Origin: Fontisphaera persica
GTDB lineage: Bacteria > Verrucomicrobiota > Verrucomicrobiia > Limisphaerales > Fontisphaeraceae
Assembly (NCBI RefSeq): GCF_024832785.1
Contig: NZ_CP116615.1
Span: 248,001 to 312,000 of the forward strand
Length of the DNA: 64,000 bases
Direction: 5' to 3'
The translations under genes were made by a program, and so were the position numbers. Every line of letters starts with the position of its first letter. The stretch's first letter is position 1. Shown one piece after another: positions 37,185 through 46,222 of the stretch. Under the pieces are notes generated by a model. The model had not been told where the DNA came from. It saw only the letters and a list, made by a program, of their open reading frames with translations, and ran no database searches.

Positions 37185-40100
37185 TCAAGGGCTGCGCAGG
37201 CGGTAATATCCTGCCGGCTGGCGTTCAGCCAGGGGAAGGTTGAACTCCAGCCTTCCGTTGGCATCAGCGGTAATCATTTGCAGGAGCGTCCAATGGGTGA
37301 GATTGGAGGATGCCAGCAGGGAGAAGGTGGCATTGGGCAGGCTGTGAAAGCCCACGGAGAGGGTTGAACCGCCGGTTAATTGAAGGCGTTCCAAACGGGG
37401 TGGGGACCCGGCAGGGGCTTCGTAAATGGTGATGTCGTCCAACCGTAATTGGTCGCGCGGTCCGCTGGCGCCGCTTTGCCAGTAATATTTCCAGCGCAAC
37501 TGGACGTAGGACTGGTTGCAGGCGGAGGCCGGCAGGGGCACAGGGCCAAGCAGGGCCGAGTGGCCGGCGGTGGGGTGGCGCGGGTATTCAACGGGCTGGC
37601 CTGCGAGGTCGAGCAGGTCGGTCCAGGCTTCGGTTTGGCCCACCCGATATTGGAGGCGGAGGGCGTAATGGCGGCTGTTGGGCGTGACGGTGCCACCACG
37701 CCAGACGACGCATACGTTGGTTAAACCCGTGGTTTTGAGGGCGAGCACGGCTGCGCCGAGGTAGCCGCCCCCGTCGGCCTGTGGGTCGCTGGTGTTCAAA
37801 AAAGCCAAGCCCTCCTCGTTCAGGCCCGAAATCCGGCTTCGGCTGGTGCGGTCATAGGGGAGGACCCAGAGATTGGTGAATTCGGTTAACAGGCCCGGGT
37901 CGGGCGAGGCGTTGGTGGCGGTCTGAAGAAAAATCATGTTGGGGGGATAAGTGCCTGCGGGTGCGCTGGCATCCCACCGGGTGAATACATATGGACCGCG
38001 GGTGAGGTCATGGGGCAGGGGCACGGGAGGATTGGTGCTCGGGGCCACTTCAAAATTGGCCATCACGGTCAAATTGCCGGTCAGGAGAATGGTATTGGAT
38101 TGATTGGTGGCCAGCGGGCCAAAGAAACCCTGCCAGTTTTTGAATCGGTAACCGGGCCGGGGCTCCGCGGTAAAAGTGACCGGGTTATCCCTGAAATAAA
38201 TCCCACTCCAGGGAGCGCTGGCCGGCGCGGCCAGCCGGAGGGTATTGAGCCGGATGGCGCCGGCGTTCGTGTCGTTCACGCTGAGGGAGACGTTGACCCA
38301 GCCGCGAAGCCCAAATTGATTGGTGAGGTGCCGGCGCATGTATTCGGGACGCTGAATGGCAAATTGTTTCAGAAATTCGACATTATTGCTCCAAGTGGCA
38401 TAGTCCGTGGGAAACCGCCAGCGGGCACAGTGCTCGGCCATGACCGGCGCGATTTCCGCCGCCATGCGCGCGATGAAATTGGTCAAGCGGGCGGTGGCGA
38501 GCGTGGTGTTCATCAAGTCGGCGCAGCGGTTGATGAAATCGCGTTTGAAGTCGGGATTGGTCATGAGCGCCCGCAATTGAAAGGTGATGGACGGGGCGTT
38601 GTGGTCGTTACCGGGCCGGTAATGAGTCCACGGACCGTTGGGTTCCAGGTTATAGGCCAGCATGTTGAAGGTCCAGGGCGCTTCCGGTGGCTGGCTCCAG
38701 AAACCGCCAAAGCCTACGTCGCAATCGAAGAGAATCCAGCGCAGCCGGCCGTTGGGGGTCCGGGGCCGCCAGACGCGCTGATTGCCGATGTCCCAGCGGT
38801 AATAAAAGGTTTCCACGATTTTATAGTCGCGGTAGTTGTCCACCTCCATGAGCGACTGGACGACAGCGAAGTTGGTGGCCTGGCGGAGGTCGTGGGTTTG
38901 CAGGAAGAGGGTCAACTGGTCAAACCAAGCCGAGTCGCCTTCATAAGTGAAGGCGCCGGGAGAGTAGCCTTCCAAGTAGTCAATGGCCTCCGGGTCCACG
39001 CCCGGGTGATGCTGGGCAAAGTAGTTTTTCTCATAGGCTTCCTGGAGATTGTGGAGGCCCCAAAATTCGCCGTTGAGAAAAACGACGGCCGGACGATAGC
39101 CCTGCAAATCGAAACCCAACTCGCGGACCAGGTTTTGCATCAGACCATCGCGCATCATGGTCAGGTAATGGTCATGGCCGGAGGGCCGCAGCAGCAGGCG
39201 GTGAAACTCGTAGATGGGCAGGTCGGGGAAAATCTGGTAGCGGAAGGGTTCGGTGCCTTTCTGATTCAGGGGATGGAGTCGGAGGGCTTTGATGGGAAAA
39301 CCGAAGCTGGTGTTGCCATGCATGCGGACGCCGCTTTCCTGGGCGATGACGCGCAAACCGTTGGTCTCGAAAAATTCCACGTGCACGGGGCGTTCCCAGG
39401 CATCACCGCCTTGCGCATAGTTGCAACCGGGGGTGTTGCCGCAGACGTAGATGCCGGTGTTGGGGTCAAAAAAGTGTTTGCGGTCAGTCACCAGCGAAAT
39501 GACGGGCAGGGGATAACGGGCGCGGCCAAGAGGGTCCACCGCATAAGTGGCCGTGGTGGTGGGGCTGGGCAGGGCGTTGGTGCGGAAAGCGCGGGCACGC
39601 AGGACATGGATTTTATAGACCTCGCCCACGGGGGGCTGCCAGCCGCCGGCGGTGGGAATGAGGGACAGGTCATTGGGGGTGCCGGCACGGGTGGTGAAGG
39701 TGAATGGCGAGGTGTACAGGGGGGAATTCGTGGTGGGCTCCGAGCCGTCCAAGGTGTATCGGATTTGGGCGCCGGCGTTGGTGCTCTCTATGGCCACGGT
39801 AATGGCTTGGGTGTAAAAGCCGGCCGGCAGGCTGAATTGTGGCGGCGACAGGAAGTCGGTGGCGCCGGGGGTGATGTTGGGTCTGCCGGGGGTGGGCTGG
39901 TCAAAAAAGAAGAAACTGTTGCTGCCGTCCGGCTGCCGACCATAGGAGACATCGCGCGGGATGGCGATGGCCGGCACAAAATCTTCCGGCACTCCATTGG
40001 GCCGGGTGAGCAGCAACGGTTCGCCCTCGGTGTTAATCTTGAAGCTGGTGTGGTAATGGCGGGGGAACACGAGGCCATATTCATGGGCGAAGTGCTGCTG

Positions 40101-41228
40101 AAGGCCCAACAGCTCGTCATCAGTCAAAGCGCGGTTGTAGTAGAGAATTTCGGCAACTTCCCCGGAAAACGCGCCGTAAGCACCGGAGCCGATTTCCACC
40201 GGCGCGGTCACATTGGTGCGGGCGGAGAAAAAACCACGCGCCGCCAGGTTGCCCTGAATCCAAAGGGTGGGTTGGCGGTTGGAGTAGTTCATGATGACCA
40301 CCGCGGCGCCGGCGCCCACCTGGCCGCCCACCGCCAGCGCGGGCATGTAGCCGGAGCCATGCTCGTAAATGCTGGCGCCGTTGGTGCCGAGGCTCAGACC
40401 CGCGCCGGCGCTGTAATCGCCGCCATGCGCTGCGCCCAGAAGGTAACGCTGGCCGGAAACACCGTCCACGCCGGTGGCGGATTGGGGGTCAATTTGGTGT
40501 GAGGTGTTGGGGCGGGCCACGGCGATGATGCAAAAGTTGTTGGCGGCGGGGACGGCGGGCAGCACCACAAGGTCATCCACCCCGTCAAAACGGAGTGCCG
40601 GGCGGTGATTGAAGGCGGGGAGGGACGGCAGCCACTGGGGTTGGCGGCCTTCGGTATCCTGCCGGGCATGGAAGGCGTTGCCGCTTTGGTCGAGCCAACC
40701 GCGCACAAACAAGTTGTCGGCCGCCGGGCGAGCTTGGGTGGGGTCATTGGTTGCCACCGCCTCCGCACGCAACCACACGCGCAAACCGGGCACATTAGTT
40801 GGCGCCAAGGGTGAGGCGGTGCCGGGCTGCCGGTTCAAACCGGAGGCGTAGATTAACAACAGTTCACCAGGCCCCAGGGTGGCGTTGGTGAAGACCCACT
40901 TGAACGGGGTGGACAAATCATCGGAAAGTCCCCAACCATGCAAGTCCACGGTGTTGGTGCCGGTGTTGTAAAGCTCCACCCAATCCGGAGTGCTGGTGGT
41001 GTCATCGGTGAGCGTGCTGCCGTTGGAGGCCTGGATTTCGTTGATGCGGATGGTTTGGGCAACCACGGGTGCTATTCCAGCCAGCAGCAGGATTGCGGCC
41101 AGCAGCAGGGCTGAAACAAGGGCCGGGTCTTTTTTCGAGCGCCATTGAAAGGTCGGCGAGGAGAGTGCCGCGTTGCGTTTCGGCGCCCAATTTGCGGCTG
41201 AGAATATCACGTCACCTGTCATTGACAT
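37185..41228 (-). CDS. Large secreted lamin-tail / LamG / CotH-kinase protein
   Basis: A 1347-residue protein, or 1345 from the second ATG at 41222. A long N-region precedes a signal helix near 38-57 (ALLLAAILLLAGIAPVVAQ). Residues about 60-125 are a lamin-tail domain (IRINEIQASNGST, DWVELYNTGTNTVDLHGW). A LamG-like domain follows (about 140-400), then chitobiase-type Fn3 (AQIRYTLDGSEPTTNSPLY). From about 575 to 850 lies a CotH-kinase domain: VRMHGNTSFGFPIKALRLHP, ELGFDLQGYRPAVVFLNGEFWG and FDCDVGFGG. CotH proteins phosphorylate secreted proteins in spore formers; activity here is inferred. The end is GYYRLRSP. Confidence 0.86.
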   Translation of the reverse strand: MSMTGDVIFSAANWAPKRNAALSSPTFQWRSKKDPALVSALLLAAILLLAGIAPVVAQTIRINEIQASNGSTLTDDTTSTPDWVELYNTGTNTVDLHGWGLSDDLSTPFKWVFTNATLGPGELLLIYASGLNRQPGTASPLAPTNVPGLRVWLRAEAVATNDPTQARPAADNLFVRGWLDQSGNAFHARQDTEGRQPQWLPSLPAFNHRPALRFDGVDDLVVLPAVPAANNFCIIAVARPNTSHQIDPQSATGVDGVSGQRYLLGAAHGGDYSAGAGLSLGTNGASIYEHGSGYMPALAVGGQVGAGAAVVIMNYSNRQPTLWIQGNLAARGFFSARTNVTAPVEIGSGAYGAFSGEVAEILYYNRALTDDELLGLQQHFAHEYGLVFPRHYHTSFKINTEGEPLLLTRPNGVPEDFVPAIAIPRDVSYGRQPDGSNSFFFFDQPTPGRPNITPGATDFLSPPQFSLPAGFYTQAITVAIESTNAGAQIRYTLDGSEPTTNSPLYTSPFTFTTRAGTPNDLSLIPTAGGWQPPVGEVYKIHVLRARAFRTNALPSPTTTATYAVDPLGRARYPLPVISLVTDRKHFFDPNTGIYVCGNTPGCNYAQGGDAWERPVHVEFFETNGLRVIAQESGVRMHGNTSFGFPIKALRLHPLNQKGTEPFRYQIFPDLPIYEFHRLLLRPSGHDHYLTMMRDGLMQNLVRELGFDLQGYRPAVVFLNGEFWGLHNLQEAYEKNYFAQHHPGVDPEAIDYLEGYSPGAFTYEGDSAWFDQLTLFLQTHDLRQATNFAVVQSLMEVDNYRDYKIVETFYYRWDIGNQRVWRPRTPNGRLRWILFDCDVGFGGFWSQPPEAPWTFNMLAYNLEPNGPWTHYRPGNDHNAPSITFQLRALMTNPDFKRDFINRCADLMNTTLATARLTNFIARMAAEIAPVMAEHCARWRFPTDYATWSNNVEFLKQFAIQRPEYMRRHLTNQFGLRGWVNVSLSVNDTNAGAIRLNTLRLAAPASAPWSGIYFRDNPVTFTAEPRPGYRFKNWQGFFGPLATNQSNTILLTGNLTVMANFEVAPSTNPPVPLPHDLTRGPYVFTRWDASAPAGTYPPNMIFLQTATNASPDPGLLTEFTNLWVLPYDRTSRSRISGLNEEGLAFLNTSDPQADGGGYLGAAVLALKTTGLTNVCVVWRGGTVTPNSRHYALRLQYRVGQTEAWTDLLDLAGQPVEYPRHPTAGHSALLGPVPLPASACNQSYVQLRWKYYWQSGASGPRDQLRLDDITIYEAPAGSPPRLERLQLTGGSTLSVGFHSLPNATFSLLASSNLTHWTLLQMITADANGRLEFNLPLAERQPAGYYRLRSP

Positions 41229-41270
41229 GCCAGCACTGGCCGGTGGGTAATGGCCAAGACATCATAGGGC

Positions 41271-41299
41271 TTGCGGCTCAGTTAAGCATAGTTTAATAT
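41271..41299 (+). promoter_or_regulatory. Candidate original promoter of the 42531 gene, now separated by the insertion sequence
   Basis: TTGCGG (41271-41276) and TAATAT (41294-41299) have 17-bp spacing and point toward the insertion site 14 bp further on. Removing the insertion would put this about 25 bp upstream of the 42531 start codon. Consensus matches are moderate (3/6 and 4/6). Confidence 0.3.
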
Positions 41300-41312
41300 T
41301 AAGCTCAACCCG

Positions 41313-41327
41313 AAATAAACTGGCCAT
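41313..41327 (+). repeat. Left copy of 15-bp target-site duplication
   Basis: AAATAAACTGGCCAT here is identical to 42518-42532 and directly abuts the left inverted repeat of the insertion sequence. Exact duplication at both ends is the mark of transposition. Confidence 0.92.
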
Positions 41328-41362
41328 TGGGAAAGACTGGGTAGATCATGACCCCCCCGTGG
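41328..41362 (+). repeat. Left terminal inverted repeat of the insertion sequence
   Basis: Matches the reverse complement of 42486-42517 apart from the outermost base, one extra A and differences in the C-run. Core shared block is CTGGGTAGATCATGACCCC. Confidence 0.88.
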
Positions 41363-41399
41363 TTAAGATCAACGTGTTGAGTGCACGCCGCAAGGATGA

Positions 41400-41433
41400 G
41401 CTGCTGCACCTCCTCCGGAGGAGGTGCAGCAGC
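41400..41433. repeat. Perfect 34-bp palindrome near the left end of the insertion sequence
   Basis: Each 17-base arm is the exact reverse complement of the other with no loop; the right arm contains GGAGGAGG, a strong ribosome-binding sequence. It lies 28 bp before the likely transposase start. In RNA it would form a stable hairpin hiding that site. Confidence 0.85.
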
Positions 41434-41461
41434 GGCGCGCCCCATCTGCTATCCTCCCGGC

Positions 41462-42519
41462 GTGCACACCACCTACTTTGAATTGTACCGTATGCGCACC
41501 CACCGCCATTGGTTGCGACAAAAACTCGTCGCCTTCGCCAAAACCCACGGCATCAAAGCCGCCGTCCGCGAGTTCGGCTGTTCCCGCAACACCGTCCGTA
41601 AATGGCTCCGACGCCACGTGCCCGGCAAGCCCTCCTCCCTCCAAGAACACAGCCGCCGCCCACGACGCTCCCCCCGCCGTATCCCCTCCGGCCTCGAAGG
41701 CCAAATCGTCAAACTCCGCCACCAAACCGGCTTCGGCGCCGAACGCCTCCAGCGCGAATCGCCCTCCCCTGCAGCCACAACGCCATCGCCCGCGTCCTCC
41801 GCCAACACCATCTCCTCCGCCCACGCAAAAGAAACCCGCCACCAAAAACTCCTCCGCGCCCTCAAACGGAACTGGCCACTCTTCTCCCAACTCTCCGCCG
41901 ATACCAAGTATTTACAGGACATTCCCCATTACTGGCCCCAAATGAACCGCCTCCACCTCCCCGCTTCCAATACACCGTCCGCGAACCAGTCTCCGGCGCC
42001 TGCTTCACCGGCTACGCCGACGAACTCTCCAAATCCTACGCCACCCTCCTGGCCACACAACTCTCCGCCCACCTCGCCGCCCACGGCGTCAACCTCACCA
42101 CCCTGGTCTGGCAAACCGACAACGGCAGTGAATTCCAAGTCAACCAACACCACCAAGGCCTCCCCGCCACCGTCCGCGCCCTCGGCTCCGACCACCGCTT
42201 CATCCCTCCCAAACGCTACACCTGGCAAAGCGACGTCGAAACCGTCCACCGCCTGGTCGAAGACGAATTCTTCGACCGCGAAACCTTCTCCAGCCCCCAA
42301 GACTTTTGGGCCAAAATCACCACCTACTGGCTGTACTTCAACCTCGTCCGCCCCAACCGCGGCAAAGAATGGCAAAGCCCACTCCAAATCCTCAACGCCA
42401 AGGCCCCAGCCCTCGCCGGGGCCCTAATCCACTGGCTCCCCCTCAACCTCTCCCAACCCCACCATCCCGACTTGCCTCCACCCCTCCACCGGGGTCATGA
42501 TCTACCCAGCTTTCCCTAA
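41462..42519 (+). pseudogene. Frameshifted DDE transposase
   Basis: Transposase sequence is spread over two frames and needs three single-base shifts. The N-terminal helix-turn-helix (FAKTHGIKAAVREFGCSRNT) is in one frame up to about 41756. A second HTH part (CSHNAIARVLRQHHLLRP) follows in another frame to about 41835. The first returns for NWPLFSQLSADTKYLQDIP up to about 41962, and the second carries the rest of the rve core (TDNGSEF ... DVETVHRLVEDEFFD) to the TAA at 42517, whose last two bases are in the duplicated target. Shifts in both directions rule out a simple programmed frameshift. Either real decay or consensus errors in C runs. Start is GTG 41462 or ATG 41492. Confidence 0.85.
42486..42517 (+). 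repeat. Right terminal inverted repeat of the insertion sequence
   Basis: Reverse complement pairs with 41328-41362; ends directly at the right target duplication. Confidence 0.88.
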
Positions 42520-42532
42520 ATAAACTGGCCAT
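42518..42532 (+). repeat. Right copy of 15-bp target-site duplication
   Basis: Identical to 41313-41327. Its last two bases (AT) are the first two bases of the ATG of the next gene, so the duplication rebuilt that start codon. Confidence 0.92.
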
Positions 42533-45500
42533 GAAAACCTCATCTCCTCTGCTGGTATTTTTCCTGTCAGGTGTCATTGCAAGCACTGTTTGGGCGGCGG
42601 GCACTTCACGGACCATATTCCGCGACACCTTCGAGGTATCGGCGCAAAGCAACAACATAAATTTTGAGAACACCGGAGGCCGCCAGAGCGGGACCGCTGC
42701 CCCCTTGAGTTACCTGGACAACGATGCCGGTGATGATACGCGGTCCCAGGTGGGCGCCGCTGAGGCCCCGGGTCAGTTGCGACTGGCGGGGGCGGGATTC
42801 GTGGCGGTTTCGCCCAATTACAATTTTACCGAAGGGGGCCGTTTTACCATTGAGTTTGACCTGGACGCCGGCGTGAATGACCCCGGCGGCACTTCCAGCG
42901 ACTGGGCCTGCATTGTTTTTGGCGCCACTTCACCGCTGGCATTTGTGAACGCCTCCGATGGCATGGGAATTCTCTTTCGCCACAATGGCGGCATCCAGGT
43001 TTTTGATGGCTCTACTGACACGGGGGGACAGGCGGCTTTGCCGCTGGGACAGATTCACGTGCGCATTGAGGTGGAAAGCGCCGGTTTTCAAGGCAACAGC
43101 GCCGCCACGGTACGGATGTTCGTCAATGACACTCCGGTACAACTGGCGGCCGGTTCCACGGAATACATCAAGACGGGGGGCTTCCGGGGTAATTATATAA
43201 CCTTGGGGATGGGTGCCTACGGAGGCAACTGGGTGAACGTGTTTGACAATTTTACGGTGAGCGCCATTCCGTGCATCCGGCCGGCGACCTACCTTGTTAC
43301 CAGCTATCCGGGCCAGACCAATCAAACGATTAGCGTGCGCATACCCGAGGAACTAACCGCCACCCAGGCGGTGGAGGTGGTGGTCACGAGCCAGCAGCCG
43401 TTGATTGCCGAGCCAAGAGGCGCCACGGGCGGCAGTCTTACTCTCAACTTTCCCGTGGGGGTGACCGTTCGAGAATTCGGGGTTGACGCCCGGCTGCGGG
43501 GCAGGACGGTGTTTAACTTGTCGAGTGCGGCCGAGGCCTGCATCGGGGGATATATCGAAGTGGTGGTGGGCCCCACCTTGGTGGCCAATCCCAGCTTTGA
43601 AAACAATTACAACCCCACGTGGCCGCACTACGGGCCGATTGACGGTTGGACGCAAATTCCAGGCGGCAACACGGGGGTCAATGAAGCTGATGGGCCTTTT
43701 CACGACAATGGCGCCATTCCTGACCGCGGGCGGGTGGGATTCAATCAGGGGAACGGCGGTCTGTCGCAAATGATTTCAGGCTTGGTGCCCGGCCAGCAGT
43801 ATTGGCTGCAATTCCGATACAACAAGCGTCAGGGCGGAACCATGGCCTTGAACACGCGCTTTGCGGGGGTTCAAATTGATAGTATCCCCTCCATAACTTC
43901 TGTTGGAGGGAGCAATCCTTATCACTACCGGCAAGTGGTGTTTACCCCTGCCACGGAGTCGGGCCTGTTGGAATTTCTTACCTTGGCGGGGGGCGATGCG
44001 ACGGTGTTGCTGGACGCGGTGACGCTGGTTCCCCGTGGCGCCAACCAGGTGCAACTATGGAATCCAAGTTTCGAAGCCAGTGGCGATGTTCCTTCGCCTG
44101 GGGTGGTCAGTCCGGCTTCCATTTCAGGGTGGGTGGGCACCGGCACCTATGGAATTAATCGGGTGGGAGCGGATTTCACGGCGGGCGGGGGCCTCAACCC
44201 AGATCAAGATCATGTAGCCTTCCTTCAGGGCAGTGGTTCCTCACTAAGCCAGACAGTATCCAACCTGGTGGCAGGTCAGGAGTATCAAATCTCTTTTTCC
44301 ATCAGTGCCGCGGTCAATGATTCTCCGCTGTATCGGGTGTGGATGGGGGGCGAAGCAATTTGGACGGATGTTGCGGTGCCGGTCAATCCTGCGGAGCCGT
44401 ATCCGCGGCTGAGTCTGCGCTGGGTGGCGTCGGCGTCCACCGCCGAGTTGAAGTTTGAGCATGCGGACGTCATGGGGGGCACCATTTTACTGGACGATGT
44501 GCAGATTCTCGGGCTGGCTTTGCCGCCGCTCCAGACGGAAATCTCGGCCACCACCGTGGAGATGTTCCGCGGGCAGCCGTTGGGGAGCAATCAGGTGACA
44601 GTTTCTCTGCCGCGATATCTGACTGCCACTCAGGCGGTGGACATTCTCGTGATTAGCACGGATCCCACCGTTGCCGTGCCAGTAGGCGCTCAGGATGGCA
44701 CCCTGGTGCTGCATTTGCCGGCGGGTTTGACAAACTCGGCCTCTTTTGCCGTGAGCGCTTTTCGCTCCGGCGTGGTGACTTTTCTCATCACCAACAACGT
44801 AGGGGTGCCGGGCACGACGCTCACGGTGCGCAACCGTTCCGCTTATGTGCGGAATCCCAGTTTCGAGGATAATAGCACGGAGAACTGGCCGGGTTACTTT
44901 GATATCGAGGGCTGGACGGAGGTGGGCGGTTGTGGCTTGAATCCCATCACGGTGGACCATCCCAATGGCCGCAGCCCCTTTGCCGACAATGGCGTGATTC
45001 CGGATCGCGGGCAGGTGGCCTTTTTGCAAGGGCTGGCAGCGCTGTCGCAGGCGATATACGGTTTGGATACCAACCGGACTTATTGGCTGCAAATGCACTT
45101 GAACGCCCGCAATTGTTGTGGGGATTTCCCTGGTGCGGCAGCGCGATTCAACGGAGTTGAACTGGCCAGCACACCGACGGTACCGTTGGTGGGCGGGAGC
45201 AACCCCTACTATTTTGTGAACCTGCCCTTTGTTCCCAACTCGCCCACGGGGTTGCTGGAAATTATCAGTGGCCCTTCGTTAAATAATGGCGACCGGACGT
45301 TGCTGGTGGACGCGATTAGTTTGATTCAACGCGACACCAACCAGGTGGTGGTGGCTAATCCCAGCTTTGAGGCCAGTGGCTCGCCTCCCTGGCCAGGGTA
45401 TGTGTCGCCGGCGTCGTTGGCGGGCTGGGCTGGCGGGGGTAGTTATGGTGTCACCATGGCAGCGGCCGGTTCCTTTGCGGACAATGGAGCCTGTCCAGAG

Positions 45501-46034
45501 CAGGACCATGTGGCCTTTTTGCAGGGGCAGAACTCCTACTTGAGCCAGACTCTTCGCGGTCTGACGCCCGGCCAATCTTACGTCCTCGCCTTTGCCTACA
45601 ACGCCCGCAGCGGTAACGCGCCCCGGCTGGTGGTCACGTTGGATGGCAGCCCGGTGATGGATGAGAACGTTGCGCCCGTGGGCGGCAACGCGCCATACCG
45701 CACGGCCACCATCCCATTTACCGCGGCCAACGCCACCGTGGTGCTGGCATTTACGCAGGCAGCGGAGGGGGATCAGACGGTGCTCTTGGATGACGTGCGG
45801 GTATTGCCCGGGCAGCCGCCTGCGCCACCACGCCTGAACATCCGGTTTGTCGCGCCGGACGCGGTTCGCATCTCATGGCCGGTCAGCGCCGGGGCGGAGT
45901 GGGTGCTGCGCGCGTCGCCGACGCTGGCTGCCCCATTCCAGGAGGCCGGTTTGCCGGTCCAGACCGAGGGAGAGGAATACGCGGTTTATGACGGTCTAAG
46001 TGGCGCGAGCAGGTATTACCTGCTGGCGAAATAA
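42531..46034 (+). CDS. Large secreted repeat protein with four NPSFE (CBM/DUF642-like) modules
   Basis: A 1167-residue protein with a signal peptide (LLVFFLSGVIASTVWAAG). Residues about 25-245 form a LamG-like sandwich (GGRFTIEFDLDAGVND). The rest is a unit repeated twice: a Calx-beta-like domain containing LTATQAV, then two modules that open with NPSFE, contain GW and VAFLQG-type segments and end in a LLDAVTL/LLDDVQI strand. Module starts are near 43588, 44058, 44850 and 45358. Such modules resemble galactose-binding-like CBM or DUF642 domains, so carbohydrate binding is likely. The end is RYYLLAK. Its ATG lies inside the target duplication of the adjacent insertion sequence, so its native upstream region is displaced. 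Confidence 0.82.
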   Translation: MKTSSPLLVFFLSGVIASTVWAAGTSRTIFRDTFEVSAQSNNINFENTGGRQSGTAAPLSYLDNDAGDDTRSQVGAAEAPGQLRLAGAGFVAVSPNYNFTEGGRFTIEFDLDAGVNDPGGTSSDWACIVFGATSPLAFVNASDGMGILFRHNGGIQVFDGSTDTGGQAALPLGQIHVRIEVESAGFQGNSAATVRMFVNDTPVQLAAGSTEYIKTGGFRGNYITLGMGAYGGNWVNVFDNFTVSAIPCIRPATYLVTSYPGQTNQTISVRIPEELTATQAVEVVVTSQQPLIAEPRGATGGSLTLNFPVGVTVREFGVDARLRGRTVFNLSSAAEACIGGYIEVVVGPTLVANPSFENNYNPTWPHYGPIDGWTQIPGGNTGVNEADGPFHDNGAIPDRGRVGFNQGNGGLSQMISGLVPGQQYWLQFRYNKRQGGTMALNTRFAGVQIDSIPSITSVGGSNPYHYRQVVFTPATESGLLEFLTLAGGDATVLLDAVTLVPRGANQVQLWNPSFEASGDVPSPGVVSPASISGWVGTGTYGINRVGADFTAGGGLNPDQDHVAFLQGSGSSLSQTVSNLVAGQEYQISFSISAAVNDSPLYRVWMGGEAIWTDVAVPVNPAEPYPRLSLRWVASASTAELKFEHADVMGGTILLDDVQILGLALPPLQTEISATTVEMFRGQPLGSNQVTVSLPRYLTATQAVDILVISTDPTVAVPVGAQDGTLVLHLPAGLTNSASFAVSAFRSGVVTFLITNNVGVPGTTLTVRNRSAYVRNPSFEDNSTENWPGYFDIEGWTEVGGCGLNPITVDHPNGRSPFADNGVIPDRGQVAFLQGLAALSQAIYGLDTNRTYWLQMHLNARNCCGDFPGAAARFNGVELASTPTVPLVGGSNPYYFVNLPFVPNSPTGLLEIISGPSLNNGDRTLLVDAISLIQRDTNQVVVANPSFEASGSPPWPGYVSPASLAGWAGGGSYGVTMAAAGSFADNGACPEQDHVAFLQGQNSYLSQTLRGLTPGQSYVLAFAYNARSGNAPRLVVTLDGSPVMDENVAPVGGNAPYRTATIPFTAANATVVLAFTQAAEGDQTVLLDDVRVLPGQPPAPPRLNIRFVAPDAVRISWPVSAGAEWVLRASPTLAAPFQEAGLPVQTEGEEYAVYDGLSGASRYYLLAK

Positions 46035-46222
46035 ACCCCTTCCCAGATTCTGTCCGTCACGGCGAACAGGGCCAGCGGGGAGACCTTTCCTCGGCTGGCG
46101 CTGGAGCGGCGTATTTTATCCTGGAAACATGCTGCGGCAGGCGGTTTTTGCCGTCATTTGCCATTCCTGCTTGACCGTGTCACTTTGTGCCTTAGCATCG
46201 CGCGCCGGTGCGGGCTCATGAC

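Larger units (their letters stand above)
41328..42517 (+). mobile_element. Insertion sequence (about 1190 bp, IS481/IS1202-like DDE type)
   Basis: The element is bounded by imperfect terminal inverted repeats (41328-41362 and 42486-42517) sharing GGGAAAG and CTGGGTAGATCATGACCCC, and flanked by a 15-bp direct repeat. It carries one transposase reading region on the plus strand with an rve/DDE core (DTKYL, WQTDNGSEF, SDVETVHRLVEDEF). Length, single reading region and long duplication fit IS481 or the related IS1202-like groups; I cannot decide between them without a search. Codons are strongly C-ending, unlike neighbouring genes, which supports foreign origin. The transposase is frameshifted, so this copy is probably not autonomous. 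Confidence 0.85.

Noticed and set aside
38010-40502. 830-codon plus-strand open frame
   Set aside because: Lies fully antisense to the CotH protein gene, whose domains are clear; composition is that of a shadow frame.
41381-41461. N-terminal extension of the transposase through the palindrome
   Set aside because: It would translate the hairpin into a Cys/Ser/Gly/Ala stretch with no resemblance to transposases; starts at 41462 or 41492 fit better.
41462-42519. Programmed ribosomal frameshift in the IS
   Set aside because: Three shifts in alternating directions are needed, not the single -1 shift used by known elements.
46035-46222. Possible leader peptide or attenuator before carA
   Set aside because: No hairpin with a U-tract and no Arg-rich short frame could be found.
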